Assembly (NCBI GenBank): GCA_031398975.1 | Contig: JANNOI010000028.1 | Coordinates: forward strand, 1 to 64,000 | Length of the DNA: 64,000 bases | Direction of reading: 5' to 3' | Source: JAKFWI01 sp031398975 | Lineage (GTDB): Bacteria > Pseudomonadota > Alphaproteobacteria > Caulobacterales > Aquidulcibacteraceae | Shown here: in pieces, positions 16,316-25,249 of the stretch | Layout of the letters: each line of letters opens with the position of its first letter | Numbering within the stretch: the stretch's first letter is position 1 | Made by a program: the position numbers and the translations under genes | The notes under the pieces: model-generated | Told to the model about the DNA's origin: nothing | The model's database searches: none | Seen by the model: the letters and a program-made list of their open reading frames with translations, nothing else

Positions 16316-18817
16316 GTGTCGGGGGGCGAGCCGCAGCAGCCGGCCAGGAGCGCAGCGTACCTCCGGCGCCGCTTCATCGTGGCGTTGATGGGCGCGACGC
16401 TCGCGGCCTTCACCCTCACCGGAGCTGCACGCTTCGAGGGGGAGCGCCGCGCCGCCATCGCCGCCGAGACCGAGCGCGCCGCCCGCGCCGCCGCGATCGC
16501 GGCCGAAGGCGCCAACGCCGCGCTGGCGCATGGCTGGGGCGTGCTCGCGGGCGCAGGGGATCTCGCCCAGGCCAGTGACGGGCCCGCTTTTAACCCCCAA
16601 GCGATCGTAACCGCCGCCAGCCGCGCGCGCGCCTTGGCGGGAGCGGCGCTCCTGACGCCTGACGGGAAGATCCTCGCCATCGCCGCCACAGACCGGGAAG
16701 CCGCTTCCAGCGAAACCCTCGCCCGCGCCGCGCGCGGGGCGCTGGCAGCGATGCGGGGGGAGCCGAATTGGAGCGGGCTCGCGTCGCAGGCTGAGGGCCC
16801 CCCCGTGCTGGCCGCGGGGCGGCGCATCGGCCAGGCCGTGCTGGTCGGGGTGTTCGACACCGCCGCTTTGATGGGCGAACCGCCCGGGAACGGCGCGCTG
16901 ATCCTCGCGGCGCCGGACGGGGGCGTGCTGGGCGCCAAGCCTAGCCTGCCGGCGAGGGAGGGGCGGACGCTGGCGGGCGCGCTCGGGGTCTCCGAAAGCG
17001 GGCCGGTGGGCACGCGCGCGGTGTTCCGGGACCGCACGCTGGCCGGCGCGCCGATCGCGGTGGGGAGCGCGGCCCTTTCCACCGGCGGGCTGCGCGTCTA
17101 TGCGTCCGCGCCGGCCACGCCGATGCTTTCGATCCTGCTGTCGCTGGCCCCGCTCTTCTGCCTCATGTTCCTGGCCCCGGTGATCGGCGCGGGCGCGCTG
17201 CTGCGCTTGTGGGTCAAGCAGGCCGAGCGCGCCGAGGCCGCCGAAATCGACCTTGCGGCCACCCAGAACCGCTTCCGCCTCGCGGTGGACGGGGCCCAGG
17301 CCGGGGTGTTCGAATGGCGCCTCGACACCGACCAGATCGAGCTTTCCTCCCGCATCGCCGAGCTCCTCAACGCGCCCGACCCCGTGGTGCGCTTTGACGT
17401 GCTGTTGAGCCTGATCGCGCCCGAGGACCGCGCCAGCGTCGAGGAAAGCTTCACCCGCGCGCGCACGGACGGGGTGCTGGAGACAAGCTTCCGCGTGCGG
17501 ACGAATGGCGGCACCGCCTGGATCGAGGCGCGCGGCCTTGCGATCGAAGACCCCGCGCGGCTGGGATCCGCCCGCCTGGTGGGCACCGCGATCGACGTCA
17601 CGCCCCGGCGCGAGGCGCAGGCGCGCGCGGCGGCTTTGGAGCGGCGGCTGCGGGAGGCCATCGATTCCTATTCCGGCCCCTTCGCCCTGTGGGACGCGCG
17701 CAAGCGGCTGGCGATGTGGAACCGCTCGTTCGCGAAATTCTTCAACATGCCCGCCACGATCCTGCGCCCCGGCGCGCCCTATGACGCGATCACCGCCCAG
17801 GCCATGAAGGAGGTCCACGCCGCCCGGCCCGACCCTTCCGACCCCCAGATCCAGGAAATGGAGCTGAAGACGGGGATGTGGCTGCAGATGGTGGAGCGGC
17901 GCACCGCCGAGGGCGGGCTGGTGACGGTGGGCGCCGACATCACCGCGCTGAAGCGCCAGGAAGAGGCGGTGGCCCGCAGCCAGCGCAATCTGCGCTCGAT
18001 GGTGACCCAGCTTGAGCATTCCGAAGCGCGCAACAAGGAGCTCGCGAAGAAATACGAAGAGGAAAAGCGCCGCGCGGAGGAAGCGAGCCGCGCCAAAAGC
18101 GCGTTCCTCGCGAATATGAGCCACGAATTGCGCACCCCGCTCAACGCCATCAACGGCTTCTCCGAACTGATGGCGAGCGAGCTGTTCGGCCCGCTGGGGG
18201 ACAAGCGCTACCAGGAATATTCGAAGGACATTCTCGCGTCGGGCCAATTGCTGCTCGATCTCATCAACGACATCCTGGACATGGCCAAGATCGAGGCCGG
18301 CAAGATCACGCTGTCCCCCCACCCGCTCGACCCGATCGAGGCGGTGGACCAGGCCATGCGTCTGATGCGGCGGCGCTTCGAGGAAAAGCAGCTGAGTCTG
18401 ATCGTGGACGGCGCCAACGTGCCCGAGATCGAGGCCGATCACCGCGCGGTGAAGCAGATGCTGCTGAACCTGCTCTCCAACGCGGTCAAGTTCACCGCCA
18501 AGGGCGGGGTGATGGTGCGGGTGCGCGCGCACGAGACCGGGGTGAGCCTGGCTGTGATCGACACCGGCGCCGGCATCCCCGCCGCCCACCTGCCGCGGCT
18601 GGCGCGCCCGTTCGAGCAGGTGGACATGGAGCTTTCCAAAAAGACCGGGGGCACGGGCCTAGGGCTCGCGCTAACGAAATCGCTGGCGGAGATGCATGGC
18701 GGGCGGCTGACGATCGAGAGCGAGTTCGGCCGCGGCACGATCGTGACGATCTTCCTGCCCTACCGCCTGGGCGGCGGCGCGGCGCTGCCGGGTGCGGCGA
18801 TGGCTGGGGCGGCCTGA
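16316..18817 (+). CDS. pleC: PleC/PdhS-family membrane histidine kinase
   Basis: An 833-aa sensor kinase. There is one N-terminal membrane helix (about 21-40), a periplasmic domain, a second helix (about 262-295) and two PAS-like regions (about 315-440 and 445-545). A coiled coil leads to HisKA with H603 in NMSHELRTPLNAINGFSE, then HATPase_c (NLLSNAVKFT, DTGAGIP, GTGLGLAL). The sequence just after the His box (LFGPLGDKRYQEYSKDI) is the hallmark of the PleC/DivJ/PdhS family that acts on DivK and PleD. The length and two-helix topology are like Caulobacter PleC (842 aa). The start GTG 16316 has GGAAGGGG upstream. A DivJ-type paralogue cannot be excluded. Confidence 0.8.
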   Translation: MSGGEPQQPARSAAYLRRRFIVALMGATLAAFTLTGAARFEGERRAAIAAETERAARAAAIAAEGANAALAHGWGVLAGAGDLAQASDGPAFNPQAIVTAASRARALAGAALLTPDGKILAIAATDREAASSETLARAARGALAAMRGEPNWSGLASQAEGPPVLAAGRRIGQAVLVGVFDTAALMGEPPGNGALILAAPDGGVLGAKPSLPAREGRTLAGALGVSESGPVGTRAVFRDRTLAGAPIAVGSAALSTGGLRVYASAPATPMLSILLSLAPLFCLMFLAPVIGAGALLRLWVKQAERAEAAEIDLAATQNRFRLAVDGAQAGVFEWRLDTDQIELSSRIAELLNAPDPVVRFDVLLSLIAPEDRASVEESFTRARTDGVLETSFRVRTNGGTAWIEARGLAIEDPARLGSARLVGTAIDVTPRREAQARAAALERRLREAIDSYSGPFALWDARKRLAMWNRSFAKFFNMPATILRPGAPYDAITAQAMKEVHAARPDPSDPQIQEMELKTGMWLQMVERRTAEGGLVTVGADITALKRQEEAVARSQRNLRSMVTQLEHSEARNKELAKKYEEEKRRAEEASRAKSAFLANMSHELRTPLNAINGFSELMASELFGPLGDKRYQEYSKDILASGQLLLDLINDILDMAKIEAGKITLSPHPLDPIEAVDQAMRLMRRRFEEKQLSLIVDGANVPEIEADHRAVKQMLLNLLSNAVKFTAKGGVMVRVRAHETGVSLAVIDTGAGIPAAHLPRLARPFEQVDMELSKKTGGTGLGLALTKSLAEMHGGRLTIESEFGRGTIVTIFLPYRLGGGAALPGAAMAGAA

Positions 18818-18824
18818 TTCCAGC

Positions 18825-19973
18825 TCAGGCCGCCAGGCGCGCGATGAGCCGGCGCATAAAGGCGGCGCCTTGTTCGAGCTGGGCGATCTCGATCCATTCG
18901 TCGGGCTGGTGGGCCTGCAGGATGGAGCCCGGACCGCACACGACCACCGAAAGCCCCGCACGCTGGAACAGCCCCGCCTCCGTGGCGTAGGCGGCGACGC
19001 CCTGGCCGTTATCGCCGGTGAGCGCGCGCACGAGGTTTTCGGCGTAGCCCTCCGGCGCGGCGGCGAGCGCGGGGGTGCTCGAGCGGCGCGTGACGCGCAC
19101 GCCGGCCTCCGGCGCCTTGGCCTTCAGACGGGCGTCGAGCGCGTCCGCGGCGGCCACGAACTGGGCGACATACCGCTCCGGGTCCTCGCCCGGGGGGCAG
19201 CGCAGGTCCCACACGAACGTGCAGCGCCGGGCGAGGATGTTAGACGCTGTGCCCCCCTCGATCCGCCCGATCGTCATCGTGGCCCCTTTCGGCTCGAACG
19301 GGGATGCGGGGTCGGCGCGGGCGTCGGCCTCCTGCGCCATCGTCTCGATCAGGGCCATGAGCGGCAGCGCCGCCATGATCGCCGAGACGCCCTGGCCGGT
19401 CTGGCTGGAATGGGCCTCGCGTCCCTCCACGACCACCTCGAACGTGGCGATGCTTTTATGGGCGGCCACGATCTTCATCGAAGTGGGCTCGCCCACGATC
19501 ACCGCGACAGAGGGCGGAGCCTGGGCGGCCAGCACGTCGATCATCGCCGGCGCGCCAAGGCAGCCGACCTCCTCGTCATAGGAAAACGCAAGGATCAGCG
19601 GGCGCTTGAGCGGGGCGGCCAAGGCCTCGTCCACCGCCGCGAGCGCGAGCGCCAAAAAGCCCTTCATGTCCGCCACGCCGCGGCCGAAGACTTTTCCGTC
19701 CCGATCGGTGAGGGTCCAGGGATCGCTGGTCCAGGCCTGGCCGTCCACGGGCACCACGTCGGTAGGGCCCGACAGCACGACCCCGCCCTGATCGGGCGGC
19801 CCGATCAGGGCGTAGAGATTGGCCTTGGCCCCGTCCGGGCTCGCCACGCGCGTGCTGGAAACGCCCCGGGCGGCGAGGAAATCCTCCACCCATTCGATCA
19901 ACGCGAGGTTGGAATTGCGCGAGGTGGTGTCGAACGCGACGAGGGTGCGGAGGATCTCAAGGGCCTGCTGCAT
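18825..19973 (-). CDS. argE: Acetylornithine deacetylase, one metal-ligand His replaced by Pro
   Basis: A 382-aa M20-family metallohydrolase; ArgE removes the acetyl group from N-acetylornithine in arginine synthesis. Family motifs are GRGVADMKGF (bridging Asp), SYDEEVGCLGA (catalytic Glu pair), VGEPTSM, and the last ligand His in LQAHQPDEW. The first ligand, normally His in SGHTDVVPVDG, is Pro70 here (SGPTDVVPVDG). Codon 70 at 19766-19764 reads CCT, one base from CAT. The rest of the frame is intact, so this is either a sequencing error or an inactivating change. The gene converges on pleC with 7 bases between. Other M20 peptidases are possible, but length and motifs favour ArgE. Confidence 0.85.
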   Translation of the reverse strand: MQQALEILRTLVAFDTTSRNSNLALIEWVEDFLAARGVSSTRVASPDGAKANLYALIGPPDQGGVVLSGPTDVVPVDGQAWTSDPWTLTDRDGKVFGRGVADMKGFLALALAAVDEALAAPLKRPLILAFSYDEEVGCLGAPAMIDVLAAQAPPSVAVIVGEPTSMKIVAAHKSIATFEVVVEGREAHSSQTGQGVSAIMAALPLMALIETMAQEADARADPASPFEPKGATMTIGRIEGGTASNILARRCTFVWDLRCPPGEDPERYVAQFVAAADALDARLKAKAPEAGVRVTRRSSTPALAAAPEGYAENLVRALTGDNGQGVAAYATEAGLFQRAGLSVVVCGPGSILQAHQPDEWIEIAQLEQGAAFMRRLIARLAA

Positions 19974-20032
19974 GGGGTTAGCCTAGGCCCGGCGTGTGCG
20001 GGCGTACAGGCCGCCCCTGTAGGCCGCCCCTG

Positions 20033-20566
20033 TCAGCGCCCCGCGCCGCCCGCCTCCACCGAGAGCAGCTCCACCTTGAACACCAGCGCCTGGTTGGGCG
20101 GAATGTCGGGCGGGGCGCCGCGGGCGCCATAGGCGAGCTCGGCCGGGATCACGAGGCGGAACTCCGCCCCGGGGCTCATCAATTGCAGCGCCTCGGTCCA
20201 GCCCGCGATCACGCCATTGACCGGAAACTGCGCCGGCTCGCCGCGGGTGTAGGAGCTGTCGAACACGGTCCCGTTCGGCAGCGTCCCTTCATAGTGCACG
20301 GTGACGACGTCGCTTTCGCGCGGGGCGGCCCCGCCCGGCCGGCCGGGACGCTTGACCTCGTATTGCAGGCCCGTGGCGGTGGTGATCACGCCCGGCTTGG
20401 TTTTGTTCTCGGCGAGGAAAGCTTCGCTGGCGGCCGCGCTCTGCCCCGCTTGGGCGGCGCTCGCCTTTTCCTGGCGGTCCAATTCGTCGAGCACGGTGGA
20501 GGAGCGGTCACAGCCCGAGGCGAGCGTCAGCGCGGCGGCAAGGCCCAGGGCCGATGCGATTTTCAT
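20033..20566 (-). CDS. FKBP-type peptidyl-prolyl isomerase lipoprotein
   Basis: A 177-aa protein with a lipoprotein signal ending LASGC (Cys19). A short linker leads to an FKBP domain (about 80-172) with DVVTVHYEGTLPNGTVFDSSYTRG, VIAGWTEALQLM, PAELAYGARGAP and FKVELLSV. It should catalyse proline isomerisation on proteins in the periplasm, tethered to a membrane. Substrates are unknown. It is transcribed in the same direction as argE, which lies 59 bases downstream. Confidence 0.9.
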   Translation of the reverse strand: MKIASALGLAAALTLASGCDRSSTVLDELDRQEKASAAQAGQSAAASEAFLAENKTKPGVITTATGLQYEVKRPGRPGGAAPRESDVVTVHYEGTLPNGTVFDSSYTRGEPAQFPVNGVIAGWTEALQLMSPGAEFRLVIPAELAYGARGAPPDIPPNQALVFKVELLSVEAGGAGR

Positions 20567-20664
20567 GTCTACCCTTAATGCGGTTAAGGCGTCGAAATCT
20601 TCGGGCGGGGCGGTGTAGCGTGCTTTTGCGCGGATAGGAATTGGTCCGCGGCTAGGAACTGGCG

Positions 20665-21216
20665 ATGGCCGCCCTTCTCCCCGTCCTGATCCGCCCCTGC
20701 TTCGAGCACGATCTGCCGTTCGTGCAGCTCATCTACGCCCACCACGTGATCACCGGCACGGGCTCCTTCGAGATCGACCCGCCCGACCTTGCGGCCATGA
20801 AGGGGCGCTGGGCCGCGATCGCGGCGCGCGGATGGCCGTATCTGGTCGCATGCGACCGGGGGGATCCGAGCCGCGTGCATGGCTTCGCCTACGCCGCCCA
20901 ATTCCGCGACCGCTCCGCCTACGCCGCCACCTTCGAGGACAGCCTGTACGTCGCCCCCCACGCTCTCGGGCGCGGCGTGGGCTCCCACCTGCTGGCCGCC
21001 CTGCTGCACGAGATCCATACGATCGGGGGACGCGAAGTGCTCGCTCTGGTCGGGGACCGGGAGAACAAAGGCTCGATCCGGGTGCACGAACGGGCCGGTT
21101 TCCACCATTGCGGCCTGCTGCGCGACGTCGGCCAAAAATTTGGGCGATCCTTGGACGTCGTGCTCTTGCAGCGCTCGCTACCGGCGGGGGCGGACATGGC
21201 GCTTAACTTGCGGTAG
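20665..21216 (+). CDS. GNAT N-acetyltransferase, phosphinothricin/methionine-sulfone acetyltransferase type
   Basis: A 183-aa acetyltransferase. The order LIRPCFEHDLPFVQLIYAHHV, GFAYAAQFRDRSAY, LYVAPHALGRGVGSHLL (acetyl-CoA pyrophosphate loop) and NKGSIRVHERAGFHHCG is that of the PAT/MddA subfamily. This subfamily acetylates phosphinothricin, methionine sulfone and similar amino-acid analogues. It is probably a detoxification or housekeeping enzyme here. It diverges from the FKBP gene; the 98 bases between contain two TTAA motifs spaced by five bases. Confidence 0.85.
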   Translation: MAALLPVLIRPCFEHDLPFVQLIYAHHVITGTGSFEIDPPDLAAMKGRWAAIAARGWPYLVACDRGDPSRVHGFAYAAQFRDRSAYAATFEDSLYVAPHALGRGVGSHLLAALLHEIHTIGGREVLALVGDRENKGSIRVHERAGFHHCGLLRDVGQKFGRSLDVVLLQRSLPAGADMALNLR

Positions 21217-21381
21217 AAGGAAACAGCATGTTTCCCGGAACCGAGTGATCATGAGATCGTAAATGTGGCCGTACCCAGGGGCGAGCGGGCGCAACTGCTA
21301 TTCAACAGCCAGGCGCGCTCCTCCTTGGGTAATCGGATGGTAACCTTTTCGGCGGCACCGTTAGGGTGAGGAGGTCCGCCA

Positions 21382-22218
21382 ATGTTGGGGGCGTCGCGTA
21401 TGATGGCGATCATCATCAGCATTATCGCGTTGTCCGGCGCCGCCTGCGCAAGCGCAGGGGCAGGCGCAGGCGAGGCGGGTTTCGCCGCCCTCCCCGTGCA
21501 GCCCGCACATAGGACCGCGAGCGCTCCTGTTCAAGCGACCGTCTTGGCGAACGCCGCGCTCGCCCTGGCGATCGATATCGAGCAGGCGGACGACGCCGGC
21601 GCGTCTCAGCCGCCCATTCTCGCCGCCCGCCCCGCAACCTTGGGCGCGGTGCTGAAGCGCACGACCCCGGCCCAGGAGGCGCTTGCGCTGTCCTTCCAGC
21701 CCGCCGCCACGCGCCGCCCCGCCATCGGGCCCTATGCCGGCGCTGGCGCGGCGGAAGGCTTTTCCGCCCGCCAGATTTCCTTGAGCGCGCCGGGAGCGCC
21801 GATCGGGCTCGGCGTCGACCTCGCGCTCGCCCACCGCGCGGGCGCCCAGGACGGGCCGGGCGGGCGCTATGAGGCCGCCGGCGCGGAGGTGCGCCTGGGC
21901 CAGCGGCTGGAGGGGCTCGCGCCCGAATTCCAGCCGCCCACCTGGGACAAGCCTGCCTGGTACGTCTTCGCCGCCAGCGACGGCACGGCCCTCACCTGGA
22001 CGCCGGCCTCCGAGCCGGCCGATCCCAACCGCGCGCTGCGCCTGCAAGAGGACCGGGTGGAGATCGGCGATATCGAGGCGGGCTTTTCGGTCCAGGCCGG
22101 CAACGTCCAGGCCTCGGTCTCCTATGTGGAGCGCGACGTGGTGACCATGGACAAGATCCGCGCCAGCCGCAGCACCGAACAGACCTTCACCGGCCTCACC
22201 GTCACCTGGCGGCGCTGA
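21382..22218 (+). CDS. Secreted or outer-membrane protein of unknown function
   Basis: A 278-aa protein that I cannot assign to a family. A signal peptide is clear (MMAIIISIIALSGAACASAGA). The mature part alternates hydrophobic and polar residues (ALEVRLGQRLEG-like strands, AGFSVQAGNVQASVSYVERD) and ends in WRR, after strands FTGLTVTW; this is compatible with a small beta-barrel or an envelope beta protein. ATG 21382 has an excellent GAGGAGG Shine-Dalgarno. Neighbours (acetyltransferase, nrdB) give no functional clue. Confidence 0.65.
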   Translation: MLGASRMMAIIISIIALSGAACASAGAGAGEAGFAALPVQPAHRTASAPVQATVLANAALALAIDIEQADDAGASQPPILAARPATLGAVLKRTTPAQEALALSFQPAATRRPAIGPYAGAGAAEGFSARQISLSAPGAPIGLGVDLALAHRAGAQDGPGGRYEAAGAEVRLGQRLEGLAPEFQPPTWDKPAWYVFAASDGTALTWTPASEPADPNRALRLQEDRVEIGDIEAGFSVQAGNVQASVSYVERDVVTMDKIRASRSTEQTFTGLTVTWRR

Positions 22219-22371
22219 GCTAGGGGCGAAAGCGCGCCCGCGGCCAAAGCCCGCGGGGCTGTGGGCGATCGCCGGACTGGGCTTAACACTTCCGCAATGT
22301 TGCGCTAGCGATGGTGCGTAAGCCGCGGCAGCCGCCTATATATGGTGGCTCCGGCTCGGAGATGATGGCCC

Positions 22372-23409
22372 ATGGCGTTTGGTGATGGCGGCGGAAAAAC
22401 CCCCGGGCTGCTTGTGCCCTCCCCCGCGTACAAGCCGTTCCGCTACCCTTGGGCGTATGATTTCTGGAAGCGCCAGCAGCAGATCCATTGGATGCCGGAG
22501 GAGGTGCCGCTCGGCGAGGACGTCAAGGATTGGGCCTCCACCTTGACCGATCCGGAACGCAATCTGCTCACCCAGATTTTCCGCTTCTTCACCCAGTCCG
22601 ACGTCGAGGTGAACGACAATTACATGGAGCGCTACGCGCGCGTGTTCAAACCGACCGAGATCAAGATGATGCTCTCGGCCTTTTCCAACATGGAGACGAT
22701 CCACATCGCGGCCTACGCGCTTTTGTTGGAAACGATCGGCATGCCGGAGACGGAATTCTCCGCCTTCCTCGAATATGACGCGATGCGCGCCAAGCACGAT
22801 TACATGGGCGCTTTCACGGTAGACAGCGAGGCCGACATCGCCCGCACGCTCGCCATGTTCGGCGCCTTCACCGAAGGCCTGCAGCTGTTCGCCTCCTTCG
22901 CCATGCTGATGAACTTCCCGCGCTTCAACAAGATGAAGGGCATGGGCCAGATCGTGACCTGGTCCATCCGCGACGAAAGTCTGCACTGCGAGGGCATGAT
23001 CAAACTCTACCACGCGTTCCGCAAGGAAACCGGCGCGGTGACCAAAGCCGTGGCCGACGATATCGCCGACATGTGCGCCACCGTCGTCGGCCTCGAGGAC
23101 AAGTTCATCGACCTCGCCTTCGAGATGGGCCCCGTGCAGGGCATGAACCCGACCGACATCAAAGCCTATATCCGCTACATCGCCGATTGGCGCCTCGGCC
23201 AGCTGGAACTGCCCAAGCTCTACGGCATCAAAGAGCACCCCCTGCCCTGGCTGTCCTCAATGCTCAACGGGGTCGAGCACGCGAACTTCTTTGAAGCCCG
23301 CGCCACCGAATATTCCAAGGCCGCCACGCGCGGGGAATGGCACGGGACGGGCGGCGTCTGGGCCAGTTTCGACACCCTGCTCGCCAAGCGCGGCGCCGAC
23401 GCGCTGTAG
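22372..23409 (+). CDS. nrdB: Class I ribonucleotide reductase beta subunit
   Basis: A 345-aa ferritin-like protein that carries the metal centre and radical needed by NrdA to reduce ribonucleotides. Helices contain the expected carboxylate and His ligands, for example NMETIHIAAYALLLETIG and WSIRDESLHCEGMIKLYHAF. The C-terminus NFFEARATEYSKAATRGEW fits class Ia NrdB. ATG 22372 is used. The catalytic subunit nrdA is not in the window, so the subunits are encoded apart. The upstream 153 bases contain a TATATATGG tract (22338-22346) that may be the -10 region or a weak NrdR-like site. Confidence 0.93.
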   Translation: MAFGDGGGKTPGLLVPSPAYKPFRYPWAYDFWKRQQQIHWMPEEVPLGEDVKDWASTLTDPERNLLTQIFRFFTQSDVEVNDNYMERYARVFKPTEIKMMLSAFSNMETIHIAAYALLLETIGMPETEFSAFLEYDAMRAKHDYMGAFTVDSEADIARTLAMFGAFTEGLQLFASFAMLMNFPRFNKMKGMGQIVTWSIRDESLHCEGMIKLYHAFRKETGAVTKAVADDIADMCATVVGLEDKFIDLAFEMGPVQGMNPTDIKAYIRYIADWRLGQLELPKLYGIKEHPLPWLSSMLNGVEHANFFEARATEYSKAATRGEWHGTGGVWASFDTLLAKRGADAL

Positions 23410-23478
23410 GCGCGTGTCTTATCGAGATGTTCACCAAAGCCCGTAACCTTGACGCGCTCAGCGGGCAGGAGAGCAGGC

Positions 23479-25170
23479 ATGCAACGCGCCTTGGACGACG
23501 CTCCAATTCAGACCAAGTTGCGGATCGGGTTTGGCGCGCTTTCCTGTGTGCTCGTGGGCGTGGCCTTGTTCGGGGCGGACCGCTTGCGCACGTTGAACGC
23601 CGCGGCGGCCGAGATGGGCCGATCCTGGCTGCCGGGCGTCGGGGAGTTGGGCCAGATCCAGTATTTCGCAACCCGTTACCGCCTCTATGGCGCGCGTGAA
23701 GTGATGACCAAAGACCGCGCCCAACTCGCGCAATTGCAGGTCCAGCAGGCCGCGCTGGACGAGGCGATGGCGGCGTCCCTGGCGCGGTTCGAGGCGCTGC
23801 CGCGCACGCCCGAGGAGCGCAAGCTCTACACGGATTTCCGTACCGCCTGGACCAATTATCACGCCGCCCAGGAAGAATTGCTCGCCAATAAGGGCGCGTC
23901 CTCGATCGAGGCGCTGGCCGCGGGCTTCAATGGCGAAACACTGGTGAAGTTCAACGCCATGATCAAGGCGATGGGCGCGCTGGTCGAGAGCGAGAACGCG
24001 GGCGCGCAGGCGGCCGCCGACTATGCCGAGCGCGCCTATTTCGTGGCGCTTCTCGCTTTGGCGGCCGCGGTGGGCCTCGGCCTTATCCTTGCGGCGGCTG
24101 CGGCGATCATGATCACGCGCTCGGTGGCGGCGCCTGCAGGGCGGCTGACGGAAGCGATCCGGCGCATCACCGAGGGCCAGGCCGCGGTTGAAATGCCCGA
24201 TTGCGCGCGCGCCGACGAGATCGGAACCATCGCCCGCGCGCTGGCGGGGCTGGAGACCCAACGCCGCGAGGCCGACCGGCTCGCCCAAGCCCAGGCGCGC
24301 GAACAGCACGAAAAGCGGGCGCGCCAAGAGGAGATCGAGCGGCTGATGGGGAGTTTCCAAAGCGCCTCCTCCGCCGCCATCGAGACGGTGGCCGCCGCCG
24401 CCACCCAATTGCAGCACACCGCCCTGTCCATGCAGGCAGAGGCCCAGCAGACCTCCACGCGCGCGCAGGGCGCGGCCGCCGCCTGCGAACAGACCAACGC
24501 CAATGTGCAATCGGTGGCCGGCGCTTCGGAAGAAATGGCCGCCTCGATCGCCGAGATCTCGCGCCAGGTGGCGCAATCGGCGCGCGTGGCCTCCGCCGCC
24601 GTGCAGGACGCTGCGCGCACGCGAGAAATCGTGCATGGCCTTGCGGGATCGGCGCAATCGATCGGCGAGGTGATCGACCTGATCAACGCGGTGGCGGCCC
24701 AGACCAACCTGCTCGCCCTCAACGCGACCATCGAGGCCGCCCGCGCCGGGGAAGCCGGCAAGGGCTTCGCCGTGGTCGCCAGCGAGGTCAAATCCCTCGC
24801 CACCCAGACCTCGGGCGCAACGCTTCAGATCCGCCAACAGATCGAGCATGTGCAAGACGCGGTGACCCAGGCGGTCGCAGCGATGGAGGGCGTCAACGCC
24901 ACGATCAGCGAACTCAGCCAGATTGCAGTGACGATCGCTGGCGCGATCCAGCAGCAGGACGCCGCCAGCCAGCAGATTTCACGCAACGTTCAGCAGGCCG
25001 CCGCGGGCTCCCGCGACGTGAACCGCGCCATGGACGATGTGCAGGCTGGGGCCGCCGCCACAGGCTCTGCGGCGAAGGACGTGCTCTCGGCCTCCTCCGA
25101 CCTCGCCCGGCAGGCCGAGCATCTGCGCGCCGACGTGACCCGCCTCATCACCGACATGGAGGCGGCCTAG
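23479..25170 (+). CDS. Methyl-accepting chemotaxis protein
   Basis: A 563-aa transmembrane chemoreceptor. TM1 is about 15-33, followed by a helical periplasmic sensor (4HB-like, about 34-185), TM2 (about 190-212), HAMP (about 213-265) and a signalling domain. Its hairpin tip contains EVIDLINAVAAQTNLLALNATIEAARAGEAGKGF and should bind CheA and CheW. No C-terminal CheR-tethering pentapeptide is present. Start ATG 23479 has GGAG upstream. The stop TAG (25168-25170) is formed by the first bases of a palindromic repeat, so the repeat may have trimmed the original C-terminus. No other che genes are present. Confidence 0.92.
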   Translation: MQRALDDAPIQTKLRIGFGALSCVLVGVALFGADRLRTLNAAAAEMGRSWLPGVGELGQIQYFATRYRLYGAREVMTKDRAQLAQLQVQQAALDEAMAASLARFEALPRTPEERKLYTDFRTAWTNYHAAQEELLANKGASSIEALAAGFNGETLVKFNAMIKAMGALVESENAGAQAAADYAERAYFVALLALAAAVGLGLILAAAAAIMITRSVAAPAGRLTEAIRRITEGQAAVEMPDCARADEIGTIARALAGLETQRREADRLAQAQAREQHEKRARQEEIERLMGSFQSASSAAIETVAAAATQLQHTALSMQAEAQQTSTRAQGAAAACEQTNANVQSVAGASEEMAASIAEISRQVAQSARVASAAVQDAARTREIVHGLAGSAQSIGEVIDLINAVAAQTNLLALNATIEAARAGEAGKGFAVVASEVKSLATQTSGATLQIRQQIEHVQDAVTQAVAAMEGVNATISELSQIAVTIAGAIQQQDAASQQISRNVQQAAAGSRDVNRAMDDVQAGAAATGSAAKDVLSASSDLARQAEHLRADVTRLITDMEAA

Positions 25171-25239
25171 ACCGTTTCCCGAAAGTGTTACGCGGTCTTC
25201 GGACGAGAAACGATTCAGTCCAATCGAGAACCGCTCTAG
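25168..25239 (+). repeat. Palindromic intergenic repeat, short copy
   Basis: Starts TAGACCGTTTCCCGAAAG and ends AATCGAGAACCGCTCTAG. It matches the reverse complement of the element at 59884-59997 at both ends, but lacks about 43 internal bases. Its first three bases are the stop codon of the chemoreceptor gene. It sits between that gene and the convergent amn, where it may act as a bidirectional terminator. Confidence 0.85.
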
Positions 25240-25249
25240 CCGAAGGGCG

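Noticed and set aside
20575..20590. TTAA-N5-TTAA between FKBP and acetyltransferase genes
   Set aside because: The spacing is two bases short of the CtrA consensus.
22330..22350. NrdR-box-like TATATATGG before nrdB
   Set aside because: The symmetry outside the central AT tract is poor and only one copy is present, while NrdR sites usually come in pairs; it may just be a -10 element.
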